NCBI RefSeq assembly: GCF_050627025.1
Contig: NZ_CP192473.1
Source: Variovorax paradoxus_P
GTDB taxonomy: Bacteria; Pseudomonadota; Gammaproteobacteria; Burkholderiales; Burkholderiaceae_C
Strand: one strand, 5' to 3'
Length of the DNA stretch: 64,000 nt
Shown piece by piece: positions 19,282 to 27,567 of this stretch. The number at the start of each line of letters is the position of its first letter. Positions within the stretch are counted from its first letter, which is position 1. A model generated the notes under the pieces. It saw nothing but the letters and a program-made list of their open reading frames with translations. It made no database searches and was not told the DNA's origin. The position numbers were made by a program, and so were the translations under genes.

Positions 19282-21800
19282 GGGAGATCTCCTTGACTGA
19301 GGGAAGGGGGAAGGGAAGAAGGCGGAGCGATCGGCGCGGCGACGGCCACTGCCGCGCGGAAGTGCGGCAGCCACTGCTCGGGCCGCCGGCCGTGCCGCTC
19401 GATGAGTTCGCGCATCAGCCGCACATGACTTGTGCGCCCCGAGATCACGTGCAGCGCGTCGTCGAAGCCCTGCAGATCAAGCTGCGCAACGACGCTCGCA
19501 TGGCCCTGCTTGATCAGGAACTGCCGGGACCCCGGCTCGAGTTCCTCCTTGATCAGCGCGAACTCGCGGTCCGTGAGGTTGAAGCCTTCGGTGTATTCGC
19601 GGTAGTCGGCGTCCGGGTTGGGAAACAGGATCTTCGTCGGCGTCTGCTCAACGATCGCGCGCGCAATGCCCGAATCGAGCACATGGCTCGTGCTCTGGGT
19701 GAAGGCCGCGATGTTCGCGTTCTTCTTGCGCCAGGTCTCAAGGCCGTTCTTCGCGAACTTCGCGAAGGCCGGGTCGCCCAGCAGCTTGGCGAACTCGTCC
19801 ATCCAGCACACGAGCGGGCGGCCGTCCACCATGCGGTCGACCAGATGGAACAGGTACATGGTCAGCGGCGCCCGCGTCACCTCGTTGTCCAGGAAATCGG
19901 TGACATCGAAGCCGACCAGAGAATGCCGCGCCAGGAGCGGCGCGACCTCGTCGTGCGCGTTGTCGAACACCCAGGCGTACTCGCCCTGCTCCGAGGCGCA
20001 CCACATGCGCAGCCGCGCATGCATGCCCTCGGGATCGGTGATGTCGAGGAAGGAAACCAGCCGCGAGAGCCGGCGGAACGCCGGGTCGAGTGCAAGGGTG
20101 CCGCGCAGCGCCTGGTCGAGGTCTTCTTCCTGCCGCACGCTCAGCACCTCCGTCGGCGCGCGCCGGACCAGCCGGCGCAGCCACTGGCGCATGAACTCGA
20201 CGTTGTCGGCGACGGCCGCGTCGAGCTGCAGCGGATTGCAGCCGGTCGGTAGGCCGTTCTTGAGCGGCAGGTACTGTCCGCCGAGCGCCCGCAGCAAGAT
20301 GTGCAGGCCCTCGTCCTTGTCGAAGATCACCTGCGTCGCATCGAGGCGGTTGCAGATTGCCACCATGCAGAAGCCCAGCAGCGTGGTCTTGCCGCTGCCG
20401 ACTGGGCCCACGCCCGTGACATGCCCGACGTCGCGCCGGCTGCCGCCGTCGGCGCGCCGCGGGTCGCTCGCATGCAGCGAGAAATAGTACGGAGAGCCCG
20501 AGCGCGTGACGAACATCGCGAGCGCATCGCCCCAGTAGTTGCCCGTCGCCCGGCCGGTCGGGAAATTGTGGAACGGCGACATCGCCGCGAAGTTGCGGCT
20601 CGTGATCGGCGCCTTGCGCGTGCGGAAGGCGAAGTTGCCCGGCAGCTGCGCCCAAAATGCAGCCTCCAGCGCGAGGTCCTCGCGCGCGACCACCATGCCG
20701 GTCTCGCCGAGCAGGTAGCGCGCCTGCGCAACATGGTCGTTGAGCTGCTTCATCCGGCTGCGGCCCCCCGCCTCGTCGTGCCCGTCGATCGCATCGACCA
20801 GGATGTGCAGCGTGAAATGATGGTCGCCCATGACGAAGCGGTTGCTCATCAGGTCGTCGAGAGCCTCCCTGAGCTCCTCGGCCTGCGACACCGCCATGTC
20901 GCCGGCGGCAGCCATCCGGTTGCACTGGCGGCTCAGCATGTCCGTGGCCGTGGCCTTGCCGAGGAAAGTGAAGCTCTGCGTCAGCACGAAAGGGAAGGAG
21001 GCTGTGAGCAGCGCGGCGAACATGCCGGGCGCGGTCGGCGTCGGATATTCCTTGATGCCGAGGAATGCGCCGAGGCGTGTCTGCGTGCTGGTGCGGTACT
21101 CCATCGCCTCGTTGCCGAAGAAGGGCCGGCTCGTGGTCAGCACTTCGTTGAGCGGCGCGCGCGCCAGCGGCATGCGCTGCCACTCGCCGTTGACCAGCAG
21201 GCCGTGGAATTCGACCAGCGACGAGAAGAGCGTGCCGCGGCCCGGCAGCCGGTAGACCCCCAATGCTTCGGGGTCATAGCGCTCCAGGGCGGCCAGCAGC
21301 TCCTGGCGCTTCTTGGCGCACTCTTCGAGCGAATCCTCCAGCTCCTTGCGCTCGCCGGCGGGATCGGTCTTCTTCAGCACGCGCAGGGCCGCATGGCCGA
21401 TGCGCGTGGGCTGAGGCCGGAACACGAGCGACAGGTAGAGCTCGTTGACCATGAGGCGCTCGCCCGCCATCTTGCGGCGGTAGCGCTGCTCCACCTCGTC
21501 GGCGAAGCCCGGCACCGTGCGGCCGCTCGGACAGCCGAGCTCGCGGCGCCGCACGACGTGCGTCCACAGCGCCAGGTTCGGCGAAGCAATGTTGCGCCAG
21601 AGCACGTTCAGGCGCTCATGCCAGCCGTTGAGGTCCTCGTCGTCTGCGCTTTCGAAGCTCGCGCCCGCCAGGCGCAGTGTCTGGACGTAGTCGCCCGCGA
21701 GCGTCTTGGCGACATGCACATCGACATGGGCGAGCAAAGGAATCATGGATGCCGCTTGGGCTTCCCGGCGAAGTTTCCGTTCGTGTCGCAGCAGAGGCAT
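19254..21800 (-). CDS. virB4: T4SS ATPase VirB4
   Basis: 848 residues with the two-domain VirB4/CagE layout: an N-terminal CagE-type domain and a C-terminal ATPase with Walker A GPVGSGKT (465-472) and Walker B PLVCWMDEFAKLL (about 665-677). This largest ATPase of the system sits at the inner membrane and drives pilin extraction and transport. ATG 21800 starts 15 bases after virB3. VirB3 and VirB4 are separate here; in some families they are fused. Confidence 0.96.
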   Translation of the reverse strand: MPLLRHERKLRREAQAASMIPLLAHVDVHVAKTLAGDYVQTLRLAGASFESADDEDLNGWHERLNVLWRNIASPNLALWTHVVRRRELGCPSGRTVPGFADEVEQRYRRKMAGERLMVNELYLSLVFRPQPTRIGHAALRVLKKTDPAGERKELEDSLEECAKKRQELLAALERYDPEALGVYRLPGRGTLFSSLVEFHGLLVNGEWQRMPLARAPLNEVLTTSRPFFGNEAMEYRTSTQTRLGAFLGIKEYPTPTAPGMFAALLTASFPFVLTQSFTFLGKATATDMLSRQCNRMAAAGDMAVSQAEELREALDDLMSNRFVMGDHHFTLHILVDAIDGHDEAGGRSRMKQLNDHVAQARYLLGETGMVVAREDLALEAAFWAQLPGNFAFRTRKAPITSRNFAAMSPFHNFPTGRATGNYWGDALAMFVTRSGSPYYFSLHASDPRRADGGSRRDVGHVTGVGPVGSGKTTLLGFCMVAICNRLDATQVIFDKDEGLHILLRALGGQYLPLKNGLPTGCNPLQLDAAVADNVEFMRQWLRRLVRRAPTEVLSVRQEEDLDQALRGTLALDPAFRRLSRLVSFLDITDPEGMHARLRMWCASEQGEYAWVFDNAHDEVAPLLARHSLVGFDVTDFLDNEVTRAPLTMYLFHLVDRMVDGRPLVCWMDEFAKLLGDPAFAKFAKNGLETWRKKNANIAAFTQSTSHVLDSGIARAIVEQTPTKILFPNPDADYREYTEGFNLTDREFALIKEELEPGSRQFLIKQGHASVVAQLDLQGFDDALHVISGRTSHVRLMRELIERHGRRPEQWLPHFRAAVAVAAPIAPPSSLPPSLSQGDLPCINQCLAF

Positions 21801-21815
21801 GGTCGCGTGCTCCCG

Positions 21816-22181
21816 CTATACCCGGACCGTGCCTGCCGTGCGGCGACGGCGGCCGCGAAGGTCCGGCACGTCCAGCGCCAGGGGGCTGTAGGAATTGGCC
21901 CGCCAGTGGCGCAGGTTGCCTGCGAGCCAGGCGACGCCCCGGGTCCGTCCCCAGAGCTGCAGCAGCTCGAAGATGCGCGGCTCGTAGAGGCACAGCAGGT
22001 ACAGCAGCCCGTGCATCGGTACGAAGGCCAGCAGCCACGCGAGGTTCTTCGTCACGATGAACGATTCCGTCGTCATGACGACGTTGAACATCATGGCCGA
22101 GTAGGTCACGCCCCAGACCATGGAAGGTCGGGTCATCCCGACGAAGAGCGTGTCCGCGACAAGGCCTGTGTTGCGGTCCAT
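21816..22181 (-). CDS. virB3: T4SS inner-membrane protein VirB3
   Basis: 121 residues from ATG 22181 (MDRNTGLVADTLFVGMTRPS), a typical VirB3 start. Two closely spaced hydrophobic segments follow (about 23-40 and 49-66), then a cytoplasmic basic tail. VirB3 works with VirB4 at the inner membrane in pilus assembly. A longer frame upstream (to 22250) overlaps virB2 and adds no conserved sequence. Between virB2 (22 bases) and virB4 (15 bases). Confidence 0.9.
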   Translation of the reverse strand: MDRNTGLVADTLFVGMTRPSMVWGVTYSAMMFNVVMTTESFIVTKNLAWLLAFVPMHGLLYLLCLYEPRIFELLQLWGRTRGVAWLAGNLRHWRANSYSPLALDVPDLRGRRRRTAGTVRV

Positions 22182-22203
22182 GGCAGCCTCGCGATCTGGC
22201 TGA

Positions 22204-22623
22204 TCAGACGCCGAACATGCCGCGGATCCACGAGACGATCTGCGGACCACCGAAGACGAGCACGGTGCCGAGCACCACGCCCACCATCCACCACCAGCTG
22301 ACGCGCCCGAACCAGGCCATGACCCCCGACACCATCACCGCGACGGCGGCCAGCGGCGTCAGGATCGCGACCAGTTGCGTCTGCGTCGCGTTCGCGCCCG
22401 TCGCGAACGGGCTGCCCGCGAGCGCGAGCCCGGGCACCAGACACGCGAGTGCGACGAGCCACCTCAGGCGGGCGCCAGCGGAAGCCGCCGCCAGATCGGC
22501 CTCCGACGAACGACGGTCCGCACGCGCAAGCCGAGCCCGCCCGGCCAAGCGTTCGGATCGGCCCGGTCCGAGCAGGTCGGACGGCGCATTGTCCCGAGGA
22601 GGGCGCAGAAACAGGACGGACAT
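22204..22623 (-). CDS. virB2: Major pilin VirB2/TrbC
   Basis: 139 residues. A long basic leader ends in a hydrophobic signal (LRWLVALACLVPGLALAGSP, cleavage near residue 70), and the mature pilin of about 70 residues has two hydrophobic helices (AILTPLAAVAVMVSGVMAWF and WWWMVGVVLGTVLVFGGPQI), the VirB2/TrbC pattern. It is the structural subunit of the conjugative pilus. The leader is longer than usual, so the real start may be an internal codon. Confidence 0.9.
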   Translation of the reverse strand: MSVLFLRPPRDNAPSDLLGPGRSERLAGRARLARADRRSSEADLAAASAGARLRWLVALACLVPGLALAGSPFATGANATQTQLVAILTPLAAVAVMVSGVMAWFGRVSWWWMVGVVLGTVLVFGGPQIVSWIRGMFGV

Positions 22624-22629
22624 ACGGGG

Positions 22630-23214
22630 CTACTCCTTCCGGTCTGTTGAACTTGGGGCAACGGCCGCGCCGGATGGCAAGGCATAGGACACCGGGGAAG
22701 TCGCGTCGCCGCGCCTCGTGCGGCCATAGACATCCCACCACGGCGCTGCAGGCGGGCTGTGATCGGGAGCGCGCGCGCTGGCTGCTTGGCCGGACGCGGC
22801 GGACGGGATCCGTTTCAGGGGGGCTGCCGCCGGGTGCAAGCCGGCGATCTCGCGTTCGAGGCTGGCGATGTCCTGAAGGGCGCGCGTGCGCTGCGCCTGT
22901 GCTTCGTCCGCGCCCGCCGCATCGGCGACCGCGAGCCGTTCGGCCTTGCGCTGCGCGAGCTGCGCGGCCAGCGCCTCGGTGCGCTGGAGCTCTTCGCGCA
23001 GGATGCGCAGCCGTTCGTCGTCGCGCGCGGCTTGCACGGCCGGGGCGATCACCGTCGCTGCTGGACGGGCACCGAGGGGATCGGCCGAAACGGCGAGGGC
23101 CGAACCTAGGCACACAGCCATGGGCCACCGCTGCCAGTTCTTCAGCACCCTGCCTGTGGATGGCAGTTCCCGAACCTGCATGACGAACGCTCCAGTCGAT
23201 CCGATGCGATCCAT
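22630..23214 (-). CDS. Conserved-looking protein at the head of the virB operon
   Basis: 194 residues with a possible N-terminal membrane or signal segment (WPMAVCLGSALAVSA, about 31-45), a predicted coiled coil (about 62-125, ILREELQRTEALAAQLAQRK) and a proline/alanine-rich C-terminus. I do not recognise a family. In position it replaces VirB1, but no lysozyme-like catalytic motif is visible. It is the first gene of the leftward operon, 6 bases before virB2. ATG 23214 and internal ATGs at residues 12 and 32 are all possible starts. Confidence 0.7.
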   Translation of the reverse strand: MDRIGSTGAFVMQVRELPSTGRVLKNWQRWPMAVCLGSALAVSADPLGARPAATVIAPAVQAARDDERLRILREELQRTEALAAQLAQRKAERLAVADAAGADEAQAQRTRALQDIASLEREIAGLHPAAAPLKRIPSAASGQAASARAPDHSPPAAPWWDVYGRTRRGDATSPVSYALPSGAAVAPSSTDRKE

Positions 23215-23365
23215 GGCGAGCCCTGGCCACGGTGGCGATGTCTGAACGAAGACGCGCGTGGGACTGAAGGAACGACGGGTCGCGGTCGACTCTTCAAGGG
23301 AAACGCGCGAGGGCTGTCTTCGACGCTTGGATGCGCGGCATTGTTAGGACGGCAGTTCGGCCGCG

Positions 23366-23387
23366 CCACTGTCAAAGATGACAGTGG
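23366..23387. promoter_or_regulatory. Perfect inverted repeat between virB operon and parA
   Basis: The arms CCACTGTCA and TGACAGTGG (9 bp each) flank a 4-base AAGA spacer. It lies in the 243-base divergent region, 152 bases upstream of the virB operon's first ATG and 71 bases upstream of parA. This geometry fits an operator for a dimeric regulator or a parS-like centromere for the adjacent ParB. Neither role is shown. Confidence 0.7.
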
Positions 23388-23457
23388 TTCAACCCACGCC
23401 GCGCACGCTATATCGCCGCAGGAGCCTCTTCTTGGCTCGCTCGAACGGAGGTTTTGG

Positions 23458-24270
23458 ATGGGTGTGCTCGTCTTCAGCAACCAGAAGGGCGGTGTCGGCA
23501 AGTCGACCTTGAGCGTGCTGTTCGCGCAGTGGCTCGTGGACAGGCACGGCACGCGGGTGTGCGTGGTCGATCTCGACGCCCAGTGCAACTGCTCGAAGTC
23601 GCTCGCGCGCTTCGCCTGCAGCATCGAGGCGCGCGCGCTGTTCTCCGAACAGCCGCTGCAATGGCCACCCGCGGCCGGCGCTGGCATCACGCTGCTGGGC
23701 GGCAGCAAGTCGCTGATTGACTTGGAGCTGGCGCGGCCCGAGGTCGTGATCCCGGTGTTCCGTCGGCAGATCGCCCAGCTCGACCAGGCATTCGACTGGG
23801 TGGTGATCGACACCCCGCCGGCCTTGGGCCTGCGCATGAGCGCGGCGCTGATCGCCGCCGCTGGCGTGGTGTGTCCGATCGAACTGGAGGAGTACAGCAT
23901 CGACGGCGTCGCCGACATGCTGAAGACGGTCTTCGGCATCCAGCGGCGCTACAACCCGCGCCTGCGGCTCGCAGGCATCGTCGCCAACCGCTTCAACGCC
24001 CATTCCGTGCGCCAGAAGGCGGCGCTGCAGGAGCTGGTATCGCACTACAGCGAATTCGTGCTTCCGGCGAAGATCTCGATGCGCTCGGCCATCCCCGAAG
24101 GCCTGGCCGTCGGCGTTCCGGTCTGGCAACTCACCAAGAGTTCGGCGCGGGAGGCAAGCGCCGAACTGCTGACGATGTTCGACTTGATCAAACAGCGGAT
24201 CGAGCGCTCGCCGGCGATGACCTGTGTCGCAGCAGCGGGCCCGCAGGCCGCCCGGAAGGACCTGCCGTGA
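23458..24270 (+). CDS. parA: ParA-family partition ATPase
   Basis: 270 residues from ATG 23458, eight bases after GGAGG; an upstream TTG at 23341 is in frame but lacks a site and crosses the inverted repeat. It has the deviant Walker A NQKGGVGKST (8-17), the A' motif VCVVDLDAQCNCSKS and the Walker B-like DWVVIDTPPALGLR, the standard ParA/Soj set. ParA binds nucleoid DNA and positions ParB-bound DNA. There is no N-terminal HTH, so this is a short ParA. It overlaps parB by 4 bases. Confidence 0.95.
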   Translation: MGVLVFSNQKGGVGKSTLSVLFAQWLVDRHGTRVCVVDLDAQCNCSKSLARFACSIEARALFSEQPLQWPPAAGAGITLLGGSKSLIDLELARPEVVIPVFRRQIAQLDQAFDWVVIDTPPALGLRMSAALIAAAGVVCPIELEEYSIDGVADMLKTVFGIQRRYNPRLRLAGIVANRFNAHSVRQKAALQELVSHYSEFVLPAKISMRSAIPEGLAVGVPVWQLTKSSAREASAELLTMFDLIKQRIERSPAMTCVAAAGPQAARKDLP

Positions 24271-25184
24271 GCGCGCACGAGAGCCTGGACCTCAGCATGC
24301 TGTCCCAGTTCAAAGCCAGCGCGCTCCTCGAAGGGGCCCCGTTGCACATGGAGGAAGGTGCCCCGATGCAGGTGCCGCTGCCGCTGATCGACTTCGATCC
24401 GATGCAGCCGCGCAGCACCGTGGACGAGGCCACCCTCGACGAACTGGCTGCCTCGATCCGCACGCACGGCGTGCTCGAGCCGGTGTCGCTGCGCCGATCC
24501 ACCGAGGCCGAGGGTCGATACATCGTCAATCGAGGAGAGCGACGCGTGCGGGCCGCGCGCCGCATAGGCCTGGGCGCCATTCCCGCATTCCTCGACGAGC
24601 GCGTCGATCCCTATGCCCAGGCCGCCGAGAACCTGCACCGGGAGGGCTTGTCCCCGTTCGACCTGGCGCGCTTCATCGCCGAGCGCGAGAAGGAGGGGCA
24701 CTCCCGCGCCGAGATCGCGCGCCGGCTCAACAAACCACGCTCGTTCATCTCCGAAGCGGCGGCGCTGATCGACGCGCCCGCGCCAGTCCGCGCTGCCTTC
24801 GACGCAGGGCGCCTTGGCGCCGATCTCCGGGTGCTCTACCAGTTGGCGCGGGCTGCGAGAACGGAGCCGCTCAGGGCGGCCGCGCTACTCGAAGGGGACG
24901 GCCTAATCACGCGCGGCGCGGTGGATTGGATCCGCGACGTCGGCGTCGCACGGCAGGCGCCGCCTGCCCTGCCGCCAGCCCGTGCGCCGGTGGCTCAGCG
25001 CCCCGCGAACAGCGGCGGCCGCACAGTTCTCGTAGTCGAACATCGCGGCCGGCGTGGGTCGCTCAGGTTAAAGGCGCGTGACAACGACATGGCGGAGGTC
25101 CGCTTCGGAGATGGCTCGCGCGACCTCATCAAGCTGGTGGAACTGCGGCTCGTTTGCTGGGCCACAGAGGAACCATCCGCCTAG
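24267..25184 (+). CDS. parB: ParB-family partition protein
   Basis: 305 residues from GTG 24267, sharing GTGA with the parA stop. It has the ParB N-terminal nuclease-like domain (PRSTVDEATLDELAASIRTH, then GRYIVNRGERRVRAARRIGL; about residues 45-105) and a KorB/HTH-type DNA-binding region (HSRAEIARRLNKPRSFISEA, about 145-165). ParB would bind a centromere site and connect it with ParA. Its presence next to a T4SS suggests a former plasmid or an element with an extrachromosomal stage. The stop codon abuts a tRNA fragment. Confidence 0.93.
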   Translation: MSAHESLDLSMLSQFKASALLEGAPLHMEEGAPMQVPLPLIDFDPMQPRSTVDEATLDELAASIRTHGVLEPVSLRRSTEAEGRYIVNRGERRVRAARRIGLGAIPAFLDERVDPYAQAAENLHREGLSPFDLARFIAEREKEGHSRAEIARRLNKPRSFISEAAALIDAPAPVRAAFDAGRLGADLRVLYQLARAARTEPLRAAALLEGDGLITRGAVDWIRDVGVARQAPPALPPARAPVAQRPANSGGRTVLVVEHRGRRGSLRLKARDNDMAEVRFGDGSRDLIKLVELRLVCWATEEPSA

Positions 25185-25237
25185 AGTACTTGGCTACGAA
25201 CCAAGGGGTCGAGGGTTCAATTCCTGCCAGCCGCACC
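25183..25237 (+). pseudogene. 3' fragment of a tRNA-Arg(ACG) gene
   Basis: The sequence begins with a D-arm end (TAGAGTA) and continues as an anticodon arm TTGG-CTACGAA-CCAA whose loop holds ACG (Arg), then GGGTC variable bases, a degenerate T arm with GGTTCAATTCC, and an acceptor 3' strand ending GCACC. The 5' third of the tRNA is missing and the frame of parB runs directly into it. Site-specific integrases often target tRNA 3' ends, so this is probably an element border (att) scar. Confidence 0.7.
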
Positions 25238-25272
25238 TGTCTCTTCAGGGGATGCATTCCTCAGTCATTCTC

Positions 25273-25303
25273 GGATACAGGTTCGATTCCTGGCGGCGGA
25301 CCA
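25273..25303 (+). pseudogene. Second tRNA 3'-end-like fragment
   Basis: ACAGGTTCGATTCCTGG is a T arm with one mismatch, followed by CGGCGGACCA, resembling an acceptor strand with an encoded CCA end; the count is one base short of a normal tRNA. No anticodon arm precedes it. It directly precedes an intrinsic terminator, as a tRNA 3' end normally would. Confidence 0.55.
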
Positions 25304-25307
25304 ATTC

Positions 25308-25348
25308 AAAGGCTGGAAGCGTTCAAAGGCTTCCAGCCTTTTGTCTTT
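25308..25348 (+). terminator. Strong intrinsic terminator
   Basis: GGCTGGAAGC (25311-25320) pairs perfectly with GCTTCCAGCC (25329-25338) around an 8-base loop, followed by TTTTGTCTTTCT. It would stop transcription after parB or the ancestral tRNA. An imperfect copy lies at 25884-25934. Confidence 0.88.
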
Positions 25349-25510
25349 CTCCCTCTGAGGAGCCGCATTTCACTTCCACGAAAGTGCGCATGGGTGCCGG
25401 GGCATCCGATGATATCCGGGGGCACTTTTGGGGGCAGCGATTTGCAGAATGGGGGCACATGGTTTGGCGTTGAGAACTGCTAGACCGCCACGCCCGATTA
25501 GGCTTGCTGA

Positions 25511-25896
25511 ATGACTTTGCCCGAACTTAATCTGCTCGTGCTCAAGGTCCGCGATGTTGAAGCCTGCTGCGCCTTCTATGCCTCGCTGGGCCTCCAACTG
25601 ATTCGCGAACGCCACGGAGAAGGCCAGAGCACCTTTCAGCGAAAGCTGGAGGCCGAGGGCTCTTCGAGTTATATCCCGCGAGTGCCAGTTCAGCACCAGC
25701 ACACGTGCGCTTAGGCTTTGTGGTTGGCGCGCTCGACGCCGCAGTCTCGGCCGCTATACAAGCGGGCGGCACCGTGATCGCGCAGCCCGGTCAGAGCGAT
25801 GTGGAACGTCGAGCCCTAGTTACTGACTCGGAGGGGCTCCGAATGGAGCTCGTTCAAGGGGTCAGTGTTCATCGAGCTGATGCGGGACCAATTTAA
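25511..25896 (+). pseudogene. Frameshifted VOC/glyoxalase-superfamily gene
   Basis: The first frame (from ATG 25511) reads PELNLLVLKVRDVEACCAFY, the usual beta-alpha start of a vicinal-oxygen-chelate protein. At about 25624 the sense moves to another frame, where HLSAKAGGRGLFELYPA leads into RLGFVVGALDAAVSAAIQAG and DSEGLRMELVQ. Adding one C (GGC CAG to GGC CCA G) restores a single protein of about 128 residues. VOC proteins bind metals and small molecules such as antibiotics or methylglyoxal; the substrate is unknown. One indel: real decay or a sequence error. Confidence 0.8.
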
Positions 25897-25934
25897 AGGC
25901 TTTAAGCACTCAAAGGCTTCAAGCCCTTTTCGTC
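25884..25934 (+). repeat. Degenerate second copy of tRNA-end plus terminator
   Basis: GGGACCAATTTAAAGGCTTT through AAAGGCTTCAAGCCCTTTTC mirrors, with several mismatches, the GGACCAATTCAAAGGCTGG...CTTCCAGCCTTTTG sequence at 25298-25342. The two imperfect direct repeats flank the VOC pseudogene, as expected for attachment-site duplications or a local duplication. Confidence 0.6.
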
Positions 25935-26040
25935 TCGTCTAAATAGCTGCTTGACGATGCAGGTCGCGAAATACCTGCAATGAAAATTTCTGCCTGTGGC
26001 CGAATTGCAGCGTCCATTAAGAGCGATACCTACGCTCAAA

Positions 26041-26529
26041 CTACTTAGACGCAGCTAACTTAATCGTTTGCAGGCAAAGGTCCGTCCCCGCCTTGCCACA
26101 GTAGGTGCCATGGACCCTAAATGTCATGCTTTGGATTTTCGCAAGAAACTTGTAACTAATAGCTCGACGCTGAAAGATCAGGGCGTACCGATTATTGGTC
26201 TTAAGCAGCACAACGAGTTCGCATCCTTCCGTTCCGCAGAACGCATTCTCAATGCCGTGACATTTAACCTTATGAAAGTCGAGCGCGACAATATAGCGCC
26301 CCTTTTTAATAGGGCCGATCACCTGCATCGCGTCCTTGGCAATCGTCAATCGAGTCCCGCCTTCATCAAGACATGCCCTGCGGGCGTGATTTAAGGATGC
26401 ATCGAATTGAAGTGGTAGCTCAGGCATGTCATAGGCTGCTTGGGCGTCGGGGCATAGCATCATTAGCCCTAAAGCAAGGACTGCCAATTGGGGGCCTGCG
26501 GCAGTGAAAATATGGAGCAGATTTAACAT
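26041..26529 (-). CDS. Secreted protein of unknown function
   Basis: 162 residues with a signal peptide (about 1-32, LALGLMMLCPDAQA|AYD) and four cysteines in the mature part that could form disulphides (CHGIENAFCGTEGC; HGTYCGKAGTDLC). Predicted periplasmic or secreted. GC is clearly lower than the transfer module, which fits a separate origin. I recognise no family. It stands alone, facing the VOC pseudogene. Confidence 0.75.
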   Translation of the reverse strand: MLNLLHIFTAAGPQLAVLALGLMMLCPDAQAAYDMPELPLQFDASLNHARRACLDEGGTRLTIAKDAMQVIGPIKKGRYIVALDFHKVKCHGIENAFCGTEGCELVVLLKTNNRYALIFQRRAISYKFLAKIQSMTFRVHGTYCGKAGTDLCLQTIKLAASK

Positions 26530-27506
26530 TGTTTTTTGAAATCTGCAGGTGTCGGGTGATTCAATGCGGCAAGGGCGGAATTGCGGGTGGAGAAGAAAGT
26601 GGGCTATTTAAATTGCCTTCTAATATCCCGAGCCTTTTGCATCATACGGACTCGGCAGGTCGTCTGAGCATGGGTCAAGTAGTCCTTGGTCCGTCGCATG
26701 GTGTCTAAATCTCAAGGGGACCAGCGTGAGAACACTGCCGCAGGTCTTCACTTAACCCCCTTAGTGAGGTCGATGAACAGTCCGAGGTGGCGGATCGAAT
26801 CACCCGTATCCTGACCTTCCAGGGAGGACCCGCTGCGTTTCCACACGCAGCCAACGCTCTACTTGCTTCGGGGGCACGAAACTTTTCATGGGAACACCGG
26901 GAACAAGGGCGTGCATCGGCTGGGAACCCGCGTGGAGCCTAGCTCTTCATGTTCTCTATCGCACTGGGAACATGCTTATATCAATTGGGAACGGTGGGAA
27001 CATTTGCTCGACTGCAGTACGACCGTATCGCTCCGAAGTCGAAAGTGCAAATCATTTGCCTCCACATGTCCGCGGCCATGTCCATCGAAGCGCCTTCCGG
27101 ATAGAGCGAGCACATACTCTCGCGAATCCTCTCGCGGCACGTAGTAGGTCCGTATCTGCTGCCTCGTTGTCGTGCATGTTTTTGGCGTCCGCTGGTGGCA
27201 GCAGGGGCGTTTATAGGCAGGTGTCAGAGGTTCAGATTGGCACCCAGATGGTGGCTAAGGCGCCTTCCGAGATTCTCCTGGGGACACACTCCCTAGTTTT
27301 AAGCGCGAAAGGCTTCTACCCCCCACCCGGCACGCCGCCGCGCACAAATGAATGCACGCCGCGGCTGAAGGGCGAGGGCGGAAACCTCCTGCAGCTGCCG
27401 ATTGGCAGCGGCCTGGAGGGCGCGGCCGGCCTTGCTGGCCGTTCGGCGCAGGCCGCGCCGGGCGCTGGCGTCATTGCAGGCCTCCAGCAGGCCGCGCTCG
27501 CCCAGG
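26530..27506. other. 1-kb gap with GGGAAC repeats, no supported gene
   Basis: No frame here has a credible product. Six copies of GGGAAC lie between 26890 and 27002; two pairs have exactly the same 9-base spacing (26890/26899 and 26987/26996). They could be binding sites or iteron-like sequences. The stretch 27299-27540 is GC-rich; its minus-strand frame may be decayed sequence next to the gene ending at 27568. Confidence 0.4.
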
Positions 27507-27567
27507 CTAGCGATCAGCAAGTTCCTGCACTTCGGCCAAGGTGACTTTAAGCTCAGCAGCCAACGCT

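Noticed and set aside
22630..23214. VirB1 transglycosylase
   Set aside because: Position fits, but no lysozyme-like catalytic glutamate region is present; the product is coiled-coil and proline-rich.
25183..25303. Two intact tRNA genes
   Set aside because: Both candidates lack the 5' part and have stem mismatches, so only 3' fragments are supported.
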